DNA from: Accumulibacter sp.
GTDB lineage: Bacteria; Pseudomonadota; Gammaproteobacteria; Burkholderiales; Rhodocyclaceae
NCBI RefSeq assembly: GCF_036625195.1
Contig: NZ_JAZKUG010000001.1
Span: 744,001-808,000 of the forward strand
Length of the DNA: 64,000 nucleotides
Direction: 5' to 3'
Under the pieces are notes generated by a model. That model was not told where the DNA came from and did no database searches. It saw only the letters and a list, made by a program, of their open reading frames with translations. Positions 46,459-55,794 of this stretch are shown piece by piece. The position numbers were made by a program, and so were the translations under genes. Positions within the stretch are counted from its first letter, which is position 1; each line of letters starts with the position of its first letter.

Positions 46459-47196
46459 TCAGGCGGTGATGAAGGTATCGCGATACGAAGCATACACGGA
46501 GCCCGCCAGTACCGGTCCGAGGACCAGGAATCCGAGGCCGAGCGGCAGGGCGGCGAAGAAGCACAGGATCATGGTCAGCAATCCATAGACCAGCAGGCAG
46601 GGAAGGTTCTTCATGCAGGCATGGAAGCTGGCGTTGAGCGCCGCCGTCGGTGGCATGCCGTTGAACACGACCAGCGCCGGCGCGAACCAGACGGCCATGA
46701 CGATCAGCAGCGACAGCAGCAACCAGACGAGGCCGGCGACGGCGATGCCGCCGAGCGCGATGCCGACGCCGAGCGGGTTGGCCAGCACCAGGCCGCCGGC
46801 GATGCCGCCGCCCAGCGAGAGGAAGACCAACACGACGAGCAGCAGCATCGCCAACATGTAGAAAACGCCCAGCGTCATCAACGCACCCGTGTCACGCCTG
46901 AAACCGGCAAACAGGTCGCCGACCTCGAGCGCTTCGCCGATCACCGCCTTGCGGCAGGCGAGCAACATTCCCGCTGCCAGCAAGGGCGTCAGCAGGTAGG
47001 CCGCGAGGTAGCCGATGACCGGAACGACCGCCAGCCCGACGTAGATGACGATCATCAGGACCATCATGGCGATCCAGACGGCCGGGTTGGCGGCGAAGAT
47101 CGCCCAGCCCTGGCGGAACCAGTCGAACACGCTGCCCGCTTCGAGCCGGCGGCTGGCGCCGTCGAACTGCGGCGCGGGGATCGGAAATTGCTCCAT
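46459..47196 (-). CDS. BPSS1780-family membrane protein (second)
   Basis: A 245-residue homologue of the next gene. Multiple membrane helices (AMMVLMIVIYVGLAVVPVIGYLAAYLLTPLL, VFYMLAMLLLVVLVFLSLGGGIAGG, and LVWLLLSLLIVMAVWFAPALVV) share the paralogue's pattern. A short soluble N-terminus precedes them. The ATG at 47196 has a GGGGATCGG stretch downstream. The pair is 13 bases apart and probably co-translated; unknown function. Confidence 0.85.
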   Translation of the reverse strand: MEQFPIPAPQFDGASRRLEAGSVFDWFRQGWAIFAANPAVWIAMMVLMIVIYVGLAVVPVIGYLAAYLLTPLLAAGMLLACRKAVIGEALEVGDLFAGFRRDTGALMTLGVFYMLAMLLLVVLVFLSLGGGIAGGLVLANPLGVGIALGGIAVAGLVWLLLSLLIVMAVWFAPALVVFNGMPPTAALNASFHACMKNLPCLLVYGLLTMILCFFAALPLGLGFLVLGPVLAGSVYASYRDTFITA

Positions 47197-47282
47197 GGGG
47201 ATCGCGGCCTGATGGCAAAGGGTAGGAGATGCTAGCGTCCCGCAACGAACGAGGCAAGCCGCACCGCTGATCCGCGCCGTCC

Positions 47283-48569
47283 TCAGGTCGGGCAACGCGT
47301 CAGCAGCATGCGCTCGATGGCGTTGAGAAAGCCGTAGAGCGGTGCGAAGTCGGCGAACAGCGTGGCATCGTCGGGCGGCGAGCGGCGGAACTTCTCCTCG
47401 CCGCGCACCAGCGCGAAGATTTCGGCAAAGCTGCGCCGGCCGTCGATGTACTTGAGGATGAACTTGCCGAAGCGGCCGACGTCGAGTGGCAGGCTGATGC
47501 CGGTATGGCTGTGGCGCATGATGAAGGGCACCTCGGTGCTGCGGTGGATGATGGCCGACAACTCGGGCCCGGTGACCGGTTCGTGGCAGAAGAACGGGAT
47601 GTACTGCGGGTCGCCATAGGGAGCGACGCGCGCACCGTGGCAAAGATAGAAGGAGTGCGTTACCAGCGTACCGCCGAGCAATTCGGCGATCGCCTGCTGC
47701 TGGCGCAGCGGCAGGTGCGCAACGGCGTCGAGGAACGGCGGCCGTCGCGGCGCCAGCACCAGCGCCGGCAGGTACGGCGCCCGCCCGCGGCCGACGTCGG
47801 AGAACTCGATGTGCAGGCCGTGCGCGTCGTGCAGCCACGCGTACAGCTCCTCGACGGTGTACGAGCGGTCCTGCGCATGCAGCAGCAGATCGTAGATGCC
47901 GGCATCACCGCGCCGATGGTCGGAGATCAAGGCTTCGCCGCGGGCAAACCAGTTCGTCTGCGGCAACGTCGCCAGCACCTGGCGGGCATGGTCGAGGCGC
48001 TGGTCGATGCTGCCGCAGCCGACGTTGATCCGGCGCAGCAGTTCCTGCATCTGGTAAACGCCGGTACGGCCGTAGGTCGCGTAGACCAGCACGCCGATCG
48101 CGCCGCCGGCCGCGAGGACGGCGAGCAGCGCGCGCAGGCCGGCATCGGGGTCCGGCAGGTGGTGCAGGACCCCCGAGCAGTTGATGTAGTCGAACTCGCC
48201 GAGCCCCAGCCGGGGCAGTTCGAGCAGCGACGCCTGCAGCCAGCGGATGTTCGCGAGGCCGCGGATTTCGGCCCGGCGGCGCGCGATGGCGATGCTCGCC
48301 GCGCTCAGGTCGAGGTGCACGATCTCGGCGTCGGTCGCGCGCAACTGTTCCGCGAGATAGATCGTCGCGTCGCCGGTACCGCCACCGGCAACGAGAACGC
48401 GCCAGCCGCGGCGGAAATCCTGCCGGCCGGCGCAGCAGTAGTGGTTGATCATCGGCAGCGAGTCGAGCCAGGTCGGCAGCAGCCGCTGTCTTTCCTCGTC
48501 GGGATCGCGCGGCGGATAGGGCAGCGCTTCGTATTGCTCCCGGACCTGTGGCAGGACCGCGTCACTCAT
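47283..48569 (-). CDS. SAM-dependent methyltransferase with C-terminal extension
   Basis: A 428-residue protein. The N-terminal class I methyltransferase has VLVAGGGTGDATIYLAEQL near 57 and DYINCSGVLHHLPDPDAGLRALLAVLAAGG near 125. The C-terminal 200 residues do not resemble a standard methyltransferase and include GISLPLDVGRFGKFILKYIDGRRSFAEIFALVRGEE. The ATG at 48569 overlaps the thrB stop by 8 bases. Substrate unknown; this type is seen in Proteobacteria near core genes. Confidence 0.85.
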   Translation of the reverse strand: MSDAVLPQVREQYEALPYPPRDPDEERQRLLPTWLDSLPMINHYCCAGRQDFRRGWRVLVAGGGTGDATIYLAEQLRATDAEIVHLDLSAASIAIARRRAEIRGLANIRWLQASLLELPRLGLGEFDYINCSGVLHHLPDPDAGLRALLAVLAAGGAIGVLVYATYGRTGVYQMQELLRRINVGCGSIDQRLDHARQVLATLPQTNWFARGEALISDHRRGDAGIYDLLLHAQDRSYTVEELYAWLHDAHGLHIEFSDVGRGRAPYLPALVLAPRRPPFLDAVAHLPLRQQQAIAELLGGTLVTHSFYLCHGARVAPYGDPQYIPFFCHEPVTGPELSAIIHRSTEVPFIMRHSHTGISLPLDVGRFGKFILKYIDGRRSFAEIFALVRGEEKFRRSPPDDATLFADFAPLYGFLNAIERMLLTRCPT

Positions 48570-49563
48570 GCCATGCCGCCCTGGGCACTTCGTCGGCCAA
48601 GAGTCCATCCGAAACCGGCGCCAAGCCTTGCCGGCGGCCGTCGCCCGCCCGGTGCGCCAGCAGAATCTCCTCGTAAACCGCTGGATCGCGCTGCGTCACC
48701 ACCTCACCGGATCGGGGCAGCAACTGGTCCTGCAGGCGCGAGAGCCAGAAACGCAGGGCCGCAGCACGCAGCAGCAGCGGCCACGCCGCCCGTTCGCCGG
48801 CAGTCAGTGGCCGCCGGCGATGATAGGCAGCCAGCAGCAGCTGGCAGCGATCGGCATCGATGCCACCGCCGGCCGCGGTACACCAGTCGTTGGCGACCAC
48901 CGCCAGGTCGAAAAGCAGGTCGTCGACACCGGCGAAATAGAAGTCGAGCAGGCCGCTGAGGCGGTCACCGACGAAGAGGACGTTGTCGCGGAAGAGATCG
49001 GCATGGATGATGCCACGCGGCAGGCCGCCGGGCCGCAAGGCCCGTTGCTGCTGCAGCTCGTCGGCCAGCAGGGCGGCCGTGCCGGGACTGAGGCGCGGTG
49101 CGAGCTGCGCGGCGACTGCGGCACACCACTGCGTACCGCGCGGGTGCGGCTGGCGCAGTGGGCACGATTGCGCGGCCAGGTGCAGCTCCGCCAGCGCCGC
49201 ACCGACCGCCGCACACTGCCGCGCGCTCGGAACGGCCTCGGAAGCACCGGCGAGACGACTGACGACCAGCGCCGGCCTGCCCGCGAGTTCGCCGAGATAG
49301 CCGCCGCGCCGGTCGGCGACCGGCGCCGGGCAGGGAATTCCGCGCGCCGCCAGATGAACCAGCAACTGCGTGTAGAACGGAAGCTGCGCGTGCGGCACCT
49401 GCTCGAAGAGGGTCAGGACGTAATCACCGCTCGTCGTGGCGAGGTAGAAGTTCGAGTTCTGGACGCCCTCGGCAATCCCGGTGAGGTCCCGCAGCGTGCC
49501 CAGCGAATGGTTCTCGAGCCAGGCAGACACCACACTGGCGCTGAGTTCGGTGAACACCGACAT
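48562..49563 (-). CDS. thrB: Homoserine kinase (APH-type)
   Basis: A 333-residue homoserine kinase of the aminoglycoside-phosphotransferase-fold type common in Beta- and Alphaproteobacteria. It begins MSVFTELSASVVSAWLENHSLGTLRDLTGIAEGVQNSNFYLATTSGDYVLTLFE. The catalytic HADLFRDNVLFVG motif is near residue 195 and DFYFAGVDDLLFDLAVVANDWC near 215. The ATG at 49563 is 53 bases after the DUF2782 stop. Function: phosphorylates homoserine for threonine synthesis. Confidence 0.92.
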   Translation of the reverse strand: MSVFTELSASVVSAWLENHSLGTLRDLTGIAEGVQNSNFYLATTSGDYVLTLFEQVPHAQLPFYTQLLVHLAARGIPCPAPVADRRGGYLGELAGRPALVVSRLAGASEAVPSARQCAAVGAALAELHLAAQSCPLRQPHPRGTQWCAAVAAQLAPRLSPGTAALLADELQQQRALRPGGLPRGIIHADLFRDNVLFVGDRLSGLLDFYFAGVDDLLFDLAVVANDWCTAAGGGIDADRCQLLLAAYHRRRPLTAGERAAWPLLLRAAALRFWLSRLQDQLLPRSGEVVTQRDPAVYEEILLAHRAGDGRRQGLAPVSDGLLADEVPRAAWHE

Positions 49564-49615
49564 GGGCGCGGTCGATGTCGGGCGGGCAGCGGCAGGAAGG
49601 CTGGTGACCCGCCGC

Positions 49616-49957
49616 TCAGAACGTGCCGATGGTCCACATAGGCACACTGATCGGCGGACCGCCGATCGAATGCCGCGCGAAGTTCCCGTCGCCCTGGTGG
49701 TCGACCAGGATGTACGGCACGCCGTGCGCCGGCGTCACCCGGATCATGTAGAGCCTGCCGCCGATCCGGTGTTCCTCGACCGTCTCGCCGTCCCGCTGGA
49801 CGATCGTCACCTGCGGCTCCAGCGAAGCGTCGAGCGGCGCCATCTCCGGCGGTGGCGGCGGCACTGCCGGCAACGGCTGCAGATCGGGCGGAGTCTGGGC
49901 AAGCACTGGCGCCGTGGCGAGAACCAGAGTGGCCAGAAAAGCATGGGTGCGGCGCAT
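49616..49957 (-). CDS. DUF2782 exported protein
   Basis: A 113-residue protein with a signal peptide (MRRTHAFLATLVLATAPVLAQ) and a proline-rich linker (PPDLQPLPAVPPPPPEM), followed by a small domain EPQVTIVQRDGETVEEHRIGGRLYMIRVTPAHGVPYILVDHQGDG. It matches the DUF2782 family, conserved between polA and thrB in Betaproteobacteria. Function unknown; predicted periplasmic. Confidence 0.88.
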   Translation of the reverse strand: MRRTHAFLATLVLATAPVLAQTPPDLQPLPAVPPPPPEMAPLDASLEPQVTIVQRDGETVEEHRIGGRLYMIRVTPAHGVPYILVDHQGDGNFARHSIGGPPISVPMWTIGTF

Positions 49958-50200
49958 CGGCGGTCTTCCGGGTGATTGATCGGTTCGCCGACATGCGGCC
50001 GGCCAGCACCGATTGTAGTACAGAATCACGTGCTGTCTGCGACCGCCGGCAGTCCGCAGGCGGCGCGGCCGACCGCCGAACTCTGCCATAATGCGGATGG
50101 TTCGTCGCGGCCGCGCTGGCGACGGCACGACGCGAGGCATGTCGCTCACGCCAGACGCCAGGCGCGCTCATCGTTCACCTCCATTGCCCTGACCCCGCCC

Positions 50201-52942
50201 ATGCCCACCCTGCTGCTGGTCGACGGATCCTCCTATCTCTACCGGGCCTTCCACGCGCTGCCCGATCTGCGCACGACGCAGAGCGAGCCGACCGGCGCCC
50301 TGCACGGCGTCCTCAACATGCTGCGGCGGCTCGAGAGCGACCATCAGGCGGCGGGCGTCGACTACAAGGCCTGCGTCTTCGACGCCAAGGGGCGCACCTT
50401 CCGCGACGACTGGTACGCCCCCTACAAGGCCAACCGGCCACCGATGCCCGACGACCTCGTCCGCCAGATCGAGCCGCTGTACGCCGCCATCGCCGCGCTC
50501 GGCTGGCCGCTGCTGGTCGTCGACGGGGTCGAGGCGGACGACGTCATTGGCACGCTGGCGACGCAGGCGGCGGCGCAGGGCATGCAGGTCGTGGTGTCCA
50601 CCGGCGACAAGGATCTGGCGCAACTCGTCGGCCCGCAGGTCCGTCTGGTCAACACGATGAGCAACGAAACGCTCGACGAGGCCGGCGTCGTCAGCCGCTT
50701 CGGCGTTCCCGCCGGGCGCATCGTCGACTACCTGGCGCTGGTCGGCGACACCGTCGACAACGTCCCCGGCGTCGCCAAGGTGGGAGCGAAGACCGCCGTC
50801 CGCTGGTTGCAGCAGTACGGCTCGCTCGACGGGGTCATCGCCGCCGCCAACGACATCGGCGGCGCCGTCGGCGACAACCTGCGGCGCGCACTCGATTTCC
50901 TGCCGCTGGCACGCCGCCTGCTGACCGTGCGCTGCGACCTCGAGCTGCCGCTGACGCTCGCCGAGCTGCAGCCGCGTGCCCTCGACCGCGAACGGCTGCT
51001 CGAGCTCTTCCGGCACTACGAGATGCGCTCGTGGTTGCGCGAGGTGCAGGGCACGGCTGACACAGCGGCAGCTCCGGCAGCGACACCGGCCGCCGCCACG
51101 CCCGCGGCGGCCGACGGCGCGCACCGCGCGGCCTACGAGACGATCCTCGACTGGCCGGCCTTCGACCGCTGGCTGCAGAAGATCGGCAACTGTGCGCTGA
51201 CCGCGCTCGATACCGAGACCACCAGCCTCGACCCCTTCGCCGCCCGCCTCGTCGGCCTGTCGCTGGCGGTCGCGCCGGGCGAGGCAGCCTACCTGCCGCT
51301 CGCCCATCGCTACCCCGGCGCGCCGTCGCAACTGCCGCAGGACGCCGTGCTGGCCCGCCTGCAGGCGTGGCTCGAAGACCCCACGCAGGCAAAGATCGGC
51401 CAGAACCTGAAGTACGACCAGCACGTCCTCGCCAACCACGGCATCCGCCTCGCCGGCGTGCGGCACGACACGCTGCTCGAGTCCTACGTCCTCGAATCGG
51501 GCCGCGACGGCGTCCGCGGGCACGACCTCGGCCAGCTCGCCAGCCGCCACCTCGGGCTGCAGACGATCCCCTACGAAGCGCTTTGCGGCAAGGGCGCGAA
51601 GCAGATCGGTTTCGAGCAGGTGGCGATCGACCAGGCGGCAGCCTACGCCGCAGAGGACGCCGACCTCTGCCTGCGCCTGCAGCAGCAGCTCCAGCCGCAG
51701 ATCGACAGCGACGCCGGCCTGCGGCGGATCTACGAAGAGATCGAGATACCGGTGCGCGAGGTCCTCTTCCGCATGGAGCGTACCGGCATCCTGATCGATG
51801 CCGGGCTGCTGACGCAGCAGAGCCACGAGATCGGCAAGCGCCTGCTCGAACTCGAGGAACGCGCGCATGCCGCCGCCGGGCAACCGTTCAACCTCAATTC
51901 GCCAAAGCAGCTCGCCGAGATCCTGTTCGACCGCCTCGGGCTGCCGGTGAAGAAGAAGACCCCGACGGGAACGCCGTCGACCGACGAAGAAGTGCTCTCC
52001 GAGCTCGCGCTCGACTACCCGCTGCCGAAGATCCTGCTCGAATCGCGGCAGCTCGCCAAGCTCAAGGGCACCTACACCGACAAGCTGCCGAAGATGATCA
52101 ACGCCACCACCGGCCGCGTGCATACCAGCTACGCACAGGCGGTGGCGGTCACCGGCCGCCTCGCGTCGAACGACCCCAACCTGCAGAACATCCCGGTGCG
52201 CACCGCCGAAGGCCGCCGCATCCGCGCCGCTTTCATCGCCCCGCCCGGCAGCCACCTGCTCTCCGCCGACTACTCACAGGTCGAGCTGCGCATCATGGCG
52301 CACCTGTCGCAGGACGCGCGCCTGCTCGCCGCATTCGCCGCCGGCGAGGACGTGCACCGGGCGACGGCGAGCGAGATCTTCGGCGTCGCGGCGGCGGAAG
52401 TCGGCGCCGACCAGCGGCGTGTCGCCAAGGTGATCAACTTCGGCCTGATCTACGGCATGAGCGCCTTCGGCCTGGCCCGCCAGCTCGACCTCGAACGCGG
52501 TGCCGCGCAGTCGTACATCGATCGCTACTTCGCCCGCTACCCGGGCGTCGCCGCCTACATGGAAGAGACGCGCGCGGCGGCGAAGCGCCAGGGCTACGTC
52601 GAGACCGTCTTCGGCCGCCGGCTGTGGCTGCCCGAGATCCGCTCGAGCAACGTCGGCCGCCGCCAGGGCGCCGAACGTGCGGCGATCAACGCGCCGATGC
52701 AGGGCACCGCCGCCGACCTGATCAAGTCGGCGATGATCGCCGTCCAGCGCTGGCTCGACGGCGAAGGGCTGCGCACCCGCCTGTTGCTGCAGGTGCATGA
52801 CGAACTCGTCCTCGAAGTGCCAGCGGACGAACTGCCAACCGTGCGCGGCGAGCTGCCGCGGCTGATGAGCGAGGTCGCCAGCCTGCGTGTGCCGCTGGTT
52901 GTCGACATCGGTGTCGGCGGCAACTGGGACGAGGCACATTGA
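50201..52942 (+). CDS. polA: DNA polymerase I
   Basis: A 913-residue repair and Okazaki-fragment polymerase. The 5' nuclease starts MPTLLLVDGSSYLYRAFHALP. The 3'-5' exonuclease motif is intact (ALDTETTSLDPF near 335). The polymerase has DYSQVELRIMAHLSQDARLL near 690, the O-helix RRVAKVINFGLIYGMSAFGL near 740 and VHDELVLEVP near 865. The ATG at 50201 is canonical; an upstream extension overlaps the divergent DUF2782 start. Confidence 0.98.
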   Translation: MPTLLLVDGSSYLYRAFHALPDLRTTQSEPTGALHGVLNMLRRLESDHQAAGVDYKACVFDAKGRTFRDDWYAPYKANRPPMPDDLVRQIEPLYAAIAALGWPLLVVDGVEADDVIGTLATQAAAQGMQVVVSTGDKDLAQLVGPQVRLVNTMSNETLDEAGVVSRFGVPAGRIVDYLALVGDTVDNVPGVAKVGAKTAVRWLQQYGSLDGVIAAANDIGGAVGDNLRRALDFLPLARRLLTVRCDLELPLTLAELQPRALDRERLLELFRHYEMRSWLREVQGTADTAAAPAATPAAATPAAADGAHRAAYETILDWPAFDRWLQKIGNCALTALDTETTSLDPFAARLVGLSLAVAPGEAAYLPLAHRYPGAPSQLPQDAVLARLQAWLEDPTQAKIGQNLKYDQHVLANHGIRLAGVRHDTLLESYVLESGRDGVRGHDLGQLASRHLGLQTIPYEALCGKGAKQIGFEQVAIDQAAAYAAEDADLCLRLQQQLQPQIDSDAGLRRIYEEIEIPVREVLFRMERTGILIDAGLLTQQSHEIGKRLLELEERAHAAAGQPFNLNSPKQLAEILFDRLGLPVKKKTPTGTPSTDEEVLSELALDYPLPKILLESRQLAKLKGTYTDKLPKMINATTGRVHTSYAQAVAVTGRLASNDPNLQNIPVRTAEGRRIRAAFIAPPGSHLLSADYSQVELRIMAHLSQDARLLAAFAAGEDVHRATASEIFGVAAAEVGADQRRVAKVINFGLIYGMSAFGLARQLDLERGAAQSYIDRYFARYPGVAAYMEETRAAAKRQGYVETVFGRRLWLPEIRSSNVGRRQGAERAAINAPMQGTAADLIKSAMIAVQRWLDGEGLRTRLLLQVHDELVLEVPADELPTVRGELPRLMSEVASLRVPLVVDIGVGGNWDEAH

Positions 52943-52968
52943 GACGAGGCGACAGGGCCGTCCGCAAC

Positions 52969-53562
52969 ATGCACCCCGCGTGCCGCCAGCCACCCGCGCA
53001 GCAACGGACATCCCTGCGGCCAGGGCGCGCGCGCGGACTGCTGCTGGCGGCGCTGCTCGCCTGCGGCCTCACCGCCTGCGGCGACGCGACGCGCAACGTC
53101 GCCGTCTACCAGAGCGAGGATTTCGCCGCCGACGAGACCTTCTCGCGCCTCTTCGACGCCAGCCCCGAAGCGACCTGCGAAGCGGCCCGGCGCGCGCTGC
53201 TCAGCCAGGGCTACCTGCTGACCGCCGTCAAGCCGGATGCGGTCAGCGCCAGCAAGAACTTCCAGCCGCAGGGCGATGTGCATGTGCAGATCGTCTTCAA
53301 CGTCGTGTGCACCAGCGAGGGCGGCAACGAAGAGCTGGCGACGGCCTACGTCAGCGCCATCGAGGACCGCTACACGCTGAAGAAGAACCCGAACTCGGCC
53401 AGCGTCGGTGTCGCCGCCATCGGCTCGCTGTCGATCCCGCTCGGCGCGAACGAGGATTCGCTGGTCAAGGTCGCCAGCGAGACGATCCCCGCCGGGCCGT
53501 TCTACGACCGCTTCTTCGCCCTGATGCACCGCAACCTGGCACAGCAGGCAGGTGGGCGGTAG
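52969..53562 (+). CDS. DUF2242-like lipoprotein
   Basis: A 197-residue lipoprotein. The signal peptide GLLLAALLACGLTACGD ends in a lipobox (LTAC, Cys at about 37). The mature part includes AVYQSEDFAADETFSRLFDASPEATCEAARRALLSQGYLLTAVKPDAVSASKNFQPQGD and matches the DUF2242 family. I take the ATG at 52969; a TTG at 52939 overlaps the polA stop. Outer-membrane location is likely; function unknown. Confidence 0.82.
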   Translation: MHPACRQPPAQQRTSLRPGRARGLLLAALLACGLTACGDATRNVAVYQSEDFAADETFSRLFDASPEATCEAARRALLSQGYLLTAVKPDAVSASKNFQPQGDVHVQIVFNVVCTSEGGNEELATAYVSAIEDRYTLKKNPNSASVGVAAIGSLSIPLGANEDSLVKVASETIPAGPFYDRFFALMHRNLAQQAGGR

Positions 53563-53694
53563 ACGGCAGCGGCATCGCCCGCCAGAAACGGGGCCCCTGG
53601 CTCGGGTGGGCGCCCGGCTTACCCGGCGCGTGCGCGGATGCGTGCGACCCTGCCGTGGCATTCCCTCTCCGGAGAGCCGCGAGTCGGCGGCGTG

Positions 53695-54021
53695 ATGAGC
53701 CCTTACCAGAAAAGCGAGATCCCGGCCCGCTACGAGACGCTGATGGTCCTGCACCATCTGGGGCGGGGCGAACCGTTCATGATGCTGCCGGGAGACGAAG
53801 ACGGCTACGGCACCCGCTGGACCCTCGGCGGGCAGCAGGTGCAGCCGGCGATCGCGCAGTTCCTGATGCGGCATGCCTTCGTCCGGGATGCCGGGCTGAC
53901 CGAGTTCGGCGCCCACCAATTGCGCCTGACGCCGACGGGGCGCAGCTTCCATGACAAGGGCCGGCAGTGGTGGGAGGGGCTCGGCTTCTACGACAAGCTC
54001 AAGGTCATCGTTCTCGGTTGA
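53695..54021 (+). CDS. Hypothetical protein, 108 residues
   Basis: A short soluble protein (MSPYQKSEIPARYETLMVLHHLGRGEPFMML at the start). I see no domain of known function. Late residues LTEFGAHQLRLTPTGRSFHDKGRQWWEGLGFYDKLKVIVLG look like a winged-helix tail. An ATG at 53638 would add 19 residues without a ribosome-binding site. Composition is coding-like, but gene status is not certain. It converges with ahpF. Confidence 0.6.
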   Translation: MSPYQKSEIPARYETLMVLHHLGRGEPFMMLPGDEDGYGTRWTLGGQQVQPAIAQFLMRHAFVRDAGLTEFGAHQLRLTPTGRSFHDKGRQWWEGLGFYDKLKVIVLG

Positions 54022-54108
54022 ACACGCCCGCCACCCGGCGGCCGGCCCCAACCTGCAGTGGTGCCCCGGTCGCGGCCGGCGCCCGCGCCGACCACGACGG
54101 CCAGGGCA

Positions 54109-55668
54109 TCAGGAGACGGACGTGCGGATCAGGTGATCGAAGGCGCTCAGCGCGGCTTTCGAGCCTTCGCCCATGGCGATGACGATCTGCTTGTAGGGCA
54201 CGGTCGTCACGTCGCCAGCGGCAAAGACGCCGGGCAGCGAGGTCTGCGTGCGCGCGTCGATCTCGATCTCGCCGTGGCGCGAGAGCGCCAGTGTTCCCTT
54301 CAGCCAGTCGCTGTTCGGCAGCAGGCCGATCTGCACGAAGACGCCCTCGAGGTCGATTCGCTGCGACTCGCCGCTGGCGCGATCGGTGTAGACGAGGCCA
54401 TTGACCTTCTGCCCGTCGCCAGTGACTTCGGTGGTCAGCGCCTGCGTGATCACGCGGACGTTCGGCAGGCTGAACAGCTTCTTCTGCAGCACCGCATCGG
54501 CACGCAGGCTGGCTTCGAACTCGAGCAGCGTGACATGCCCGACGACGCCGGCGAGGTCGATCGCCGCCTCGACGCCCGAGTTGCCGCCGCCGATGACCGC
54601 AACCCGCTTGCCCTTGAACAGCGGGCCGTCGCAGTGCGGGCAATAGGCGACGCCATGGCCGCGGTACTGCTTCTCGCCGGGGACATTCATCTCGCGCCAG
54701 CGGGCGCCGGTGGCGATGATCACCGTCCGGCTGCGCAGGCTGGCGCCGCTGGCCAGGCGGACCTCGGCAAGACCGTCTTCGCCGGCGGCGATCAGTTGCT
54801 CGGCACGCTGCAGGTTCATGATGTCGACCTCGTACTCGCGCACGTGCTGCTCGAGGCCGGCGGCGAGCTTCGGGCCGTCGGTCTCCTTGACCGAGATGAA
54901 GTTCTCGATCGCCAGCGTATCGAGCACCTGGCCACCGAAGCGCTCGCTGACGACGCCGGTGCGCACGCCCTTGCGCGCGGCGTAGATCGCCGCCGCGGCA
55001 CCCGCCGGGCCGCCGCCGACGATCAGCACGTCGAACGGTGCCCGCGCCGAGACCTTCTCGGCCTCGCGCTGCACGGCACCGACGTCGATCCGGCCGACGA
55101 TCTCCTCGAGCGTCATCCGCCCCTGGCCAAAGTGCTCGCCGTTGAGCAGGACGGTGGGCACGCCCATGATCTGCCGCTCGCTGACTTCCGACTGGAACAG
55201 TGCGCCGTCGATCATCTGGTGGCTGATGCCCGGGTTGATCACCGACATCAGGTTGAGCGCCTGCACGACGTCGGGACAGTTGTGGCAGGAGAGCGAGATG
55301 AAGGTCTCGAAGTGGAAGCGGCCGGGGATCGCGCGGATCTCGTCGAGCACGCTCGCCTCGGCCTTCGGCGGATGGCCACCGGTCTGCAGCAGGGCGAGGA
55401 TCAGCGAGGTGAACTCGTGCCCCATCGGGATGCCGGCGAAGCTGATGCGCGCCGCCTCACCGACCCGGCCGACGGCGAACGACGGCCGGCGCACGGCATC
55501 GCCGTCCTGGCGGACGCTGACCTTCGCCGACAACTCGGCGATTTCCTGTACCAGCGCGAGCATCTCGCGCGCCTGGTCACTGTCGTCGAGCGACGTGACG
55601 AGTTCGATCGGCTGCTGGATCTTCTCCAGGTAGGCGCGCAACTGGTTCCTGATGTTGCTGTCGAGCAT
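54109..55668 (-). CDS. ahpF: Alkyl hydroperoxide reductase subunit F
   Basis: A 519-residue flavoprotein that reduces AhpC from NAD(P)H. The N-terminal double-thioredoxin-fold region has a CxxC in LSCHNCPDVVQA near 128. FAD motif VLIVGGGPAGAAAAIYAARKG is near 212. The catalytic CPHCDGP is near 345 and the second Rossmann motif VAVIGGGNSGVEAAIDLAG follows. The ATG at 55668 is canonical. A terminator-like hairpin separates it from ahpC, so it should be expressed at a lower level. Confidence 0.97.
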   Translation of the reverse strand: MLDSNIRNQLRAYLEKIQQPIELVTSLDDSDQAREMLALVQEIAELSAKVSVRQDGDAVRRPSFAVGRVGEAARISFAGIPMGHEFTSLILALLQTGGHPPKAEASVLDEIRAIPGRFHFETFISLSCHNCPDVVQALNLMSVINPGISHQMIDGALFQSEVSERQIMGVPTVLLNGEHFGQGRMTLEEIVGRIDVGAVQREAEKVSARAPFDVLIVGGGPAGAAAAIYAARKGVRTGVVSERFGGQVLDTLAIENFISVKETDGPKLAAGLEQHVREYEVDIMNLQRAEQLIAAGEDGLAEVRLASGASLRSRTVIIATGARWREMNVPGEKQYRGHGVAYCPHCDGPLFKGKRVAVIGGGNSGVEAAIDLAGVVGHVTLLEFEASLRADAVLQKKLFSLPNVRVITQALTTEVTGDGQKVNGLVYTDRASGESQRIDLEGVFVQIGLLPNSDWLKGTLALSRHGEIEIDARTQTSLPGVFAAGDVTTVPYKQIVIAMGEGSKAALSAFDHLIRTSVS

Positions 55669-55698
55669 GACTCCATTCTCCATTGACGAGTGGCATTG

Positions 55699-55731
55699 AA
55701 AAGGGGCCGCCAAGCTGTGCTTCGCGGCCCC
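55699..55731 (-). terminator. Partial terminator between ahpC and ahpF
   Basis: GGGGCCGC pairs with GCGGCCCC, and on the minus strand is followed by TTTTC. It sits about 60 bases after ahpC and 30 bases before ahpF. Such an attenuator would give more AhpC than AhpF, matching the known stoichiometry. Confidence 0.8.
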
Positions 55732-55794
55732 TGTGCATTGGCACCCGCGGCGGCTGCCGGACTGCACGCCCGGCAGCGGCGCGTGCAGCGGCGC

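Noticed and set aside
50168..52255. 695-codon frame antisense to polA
   Set aside because: Shadow of polA, which is complete and conserved.
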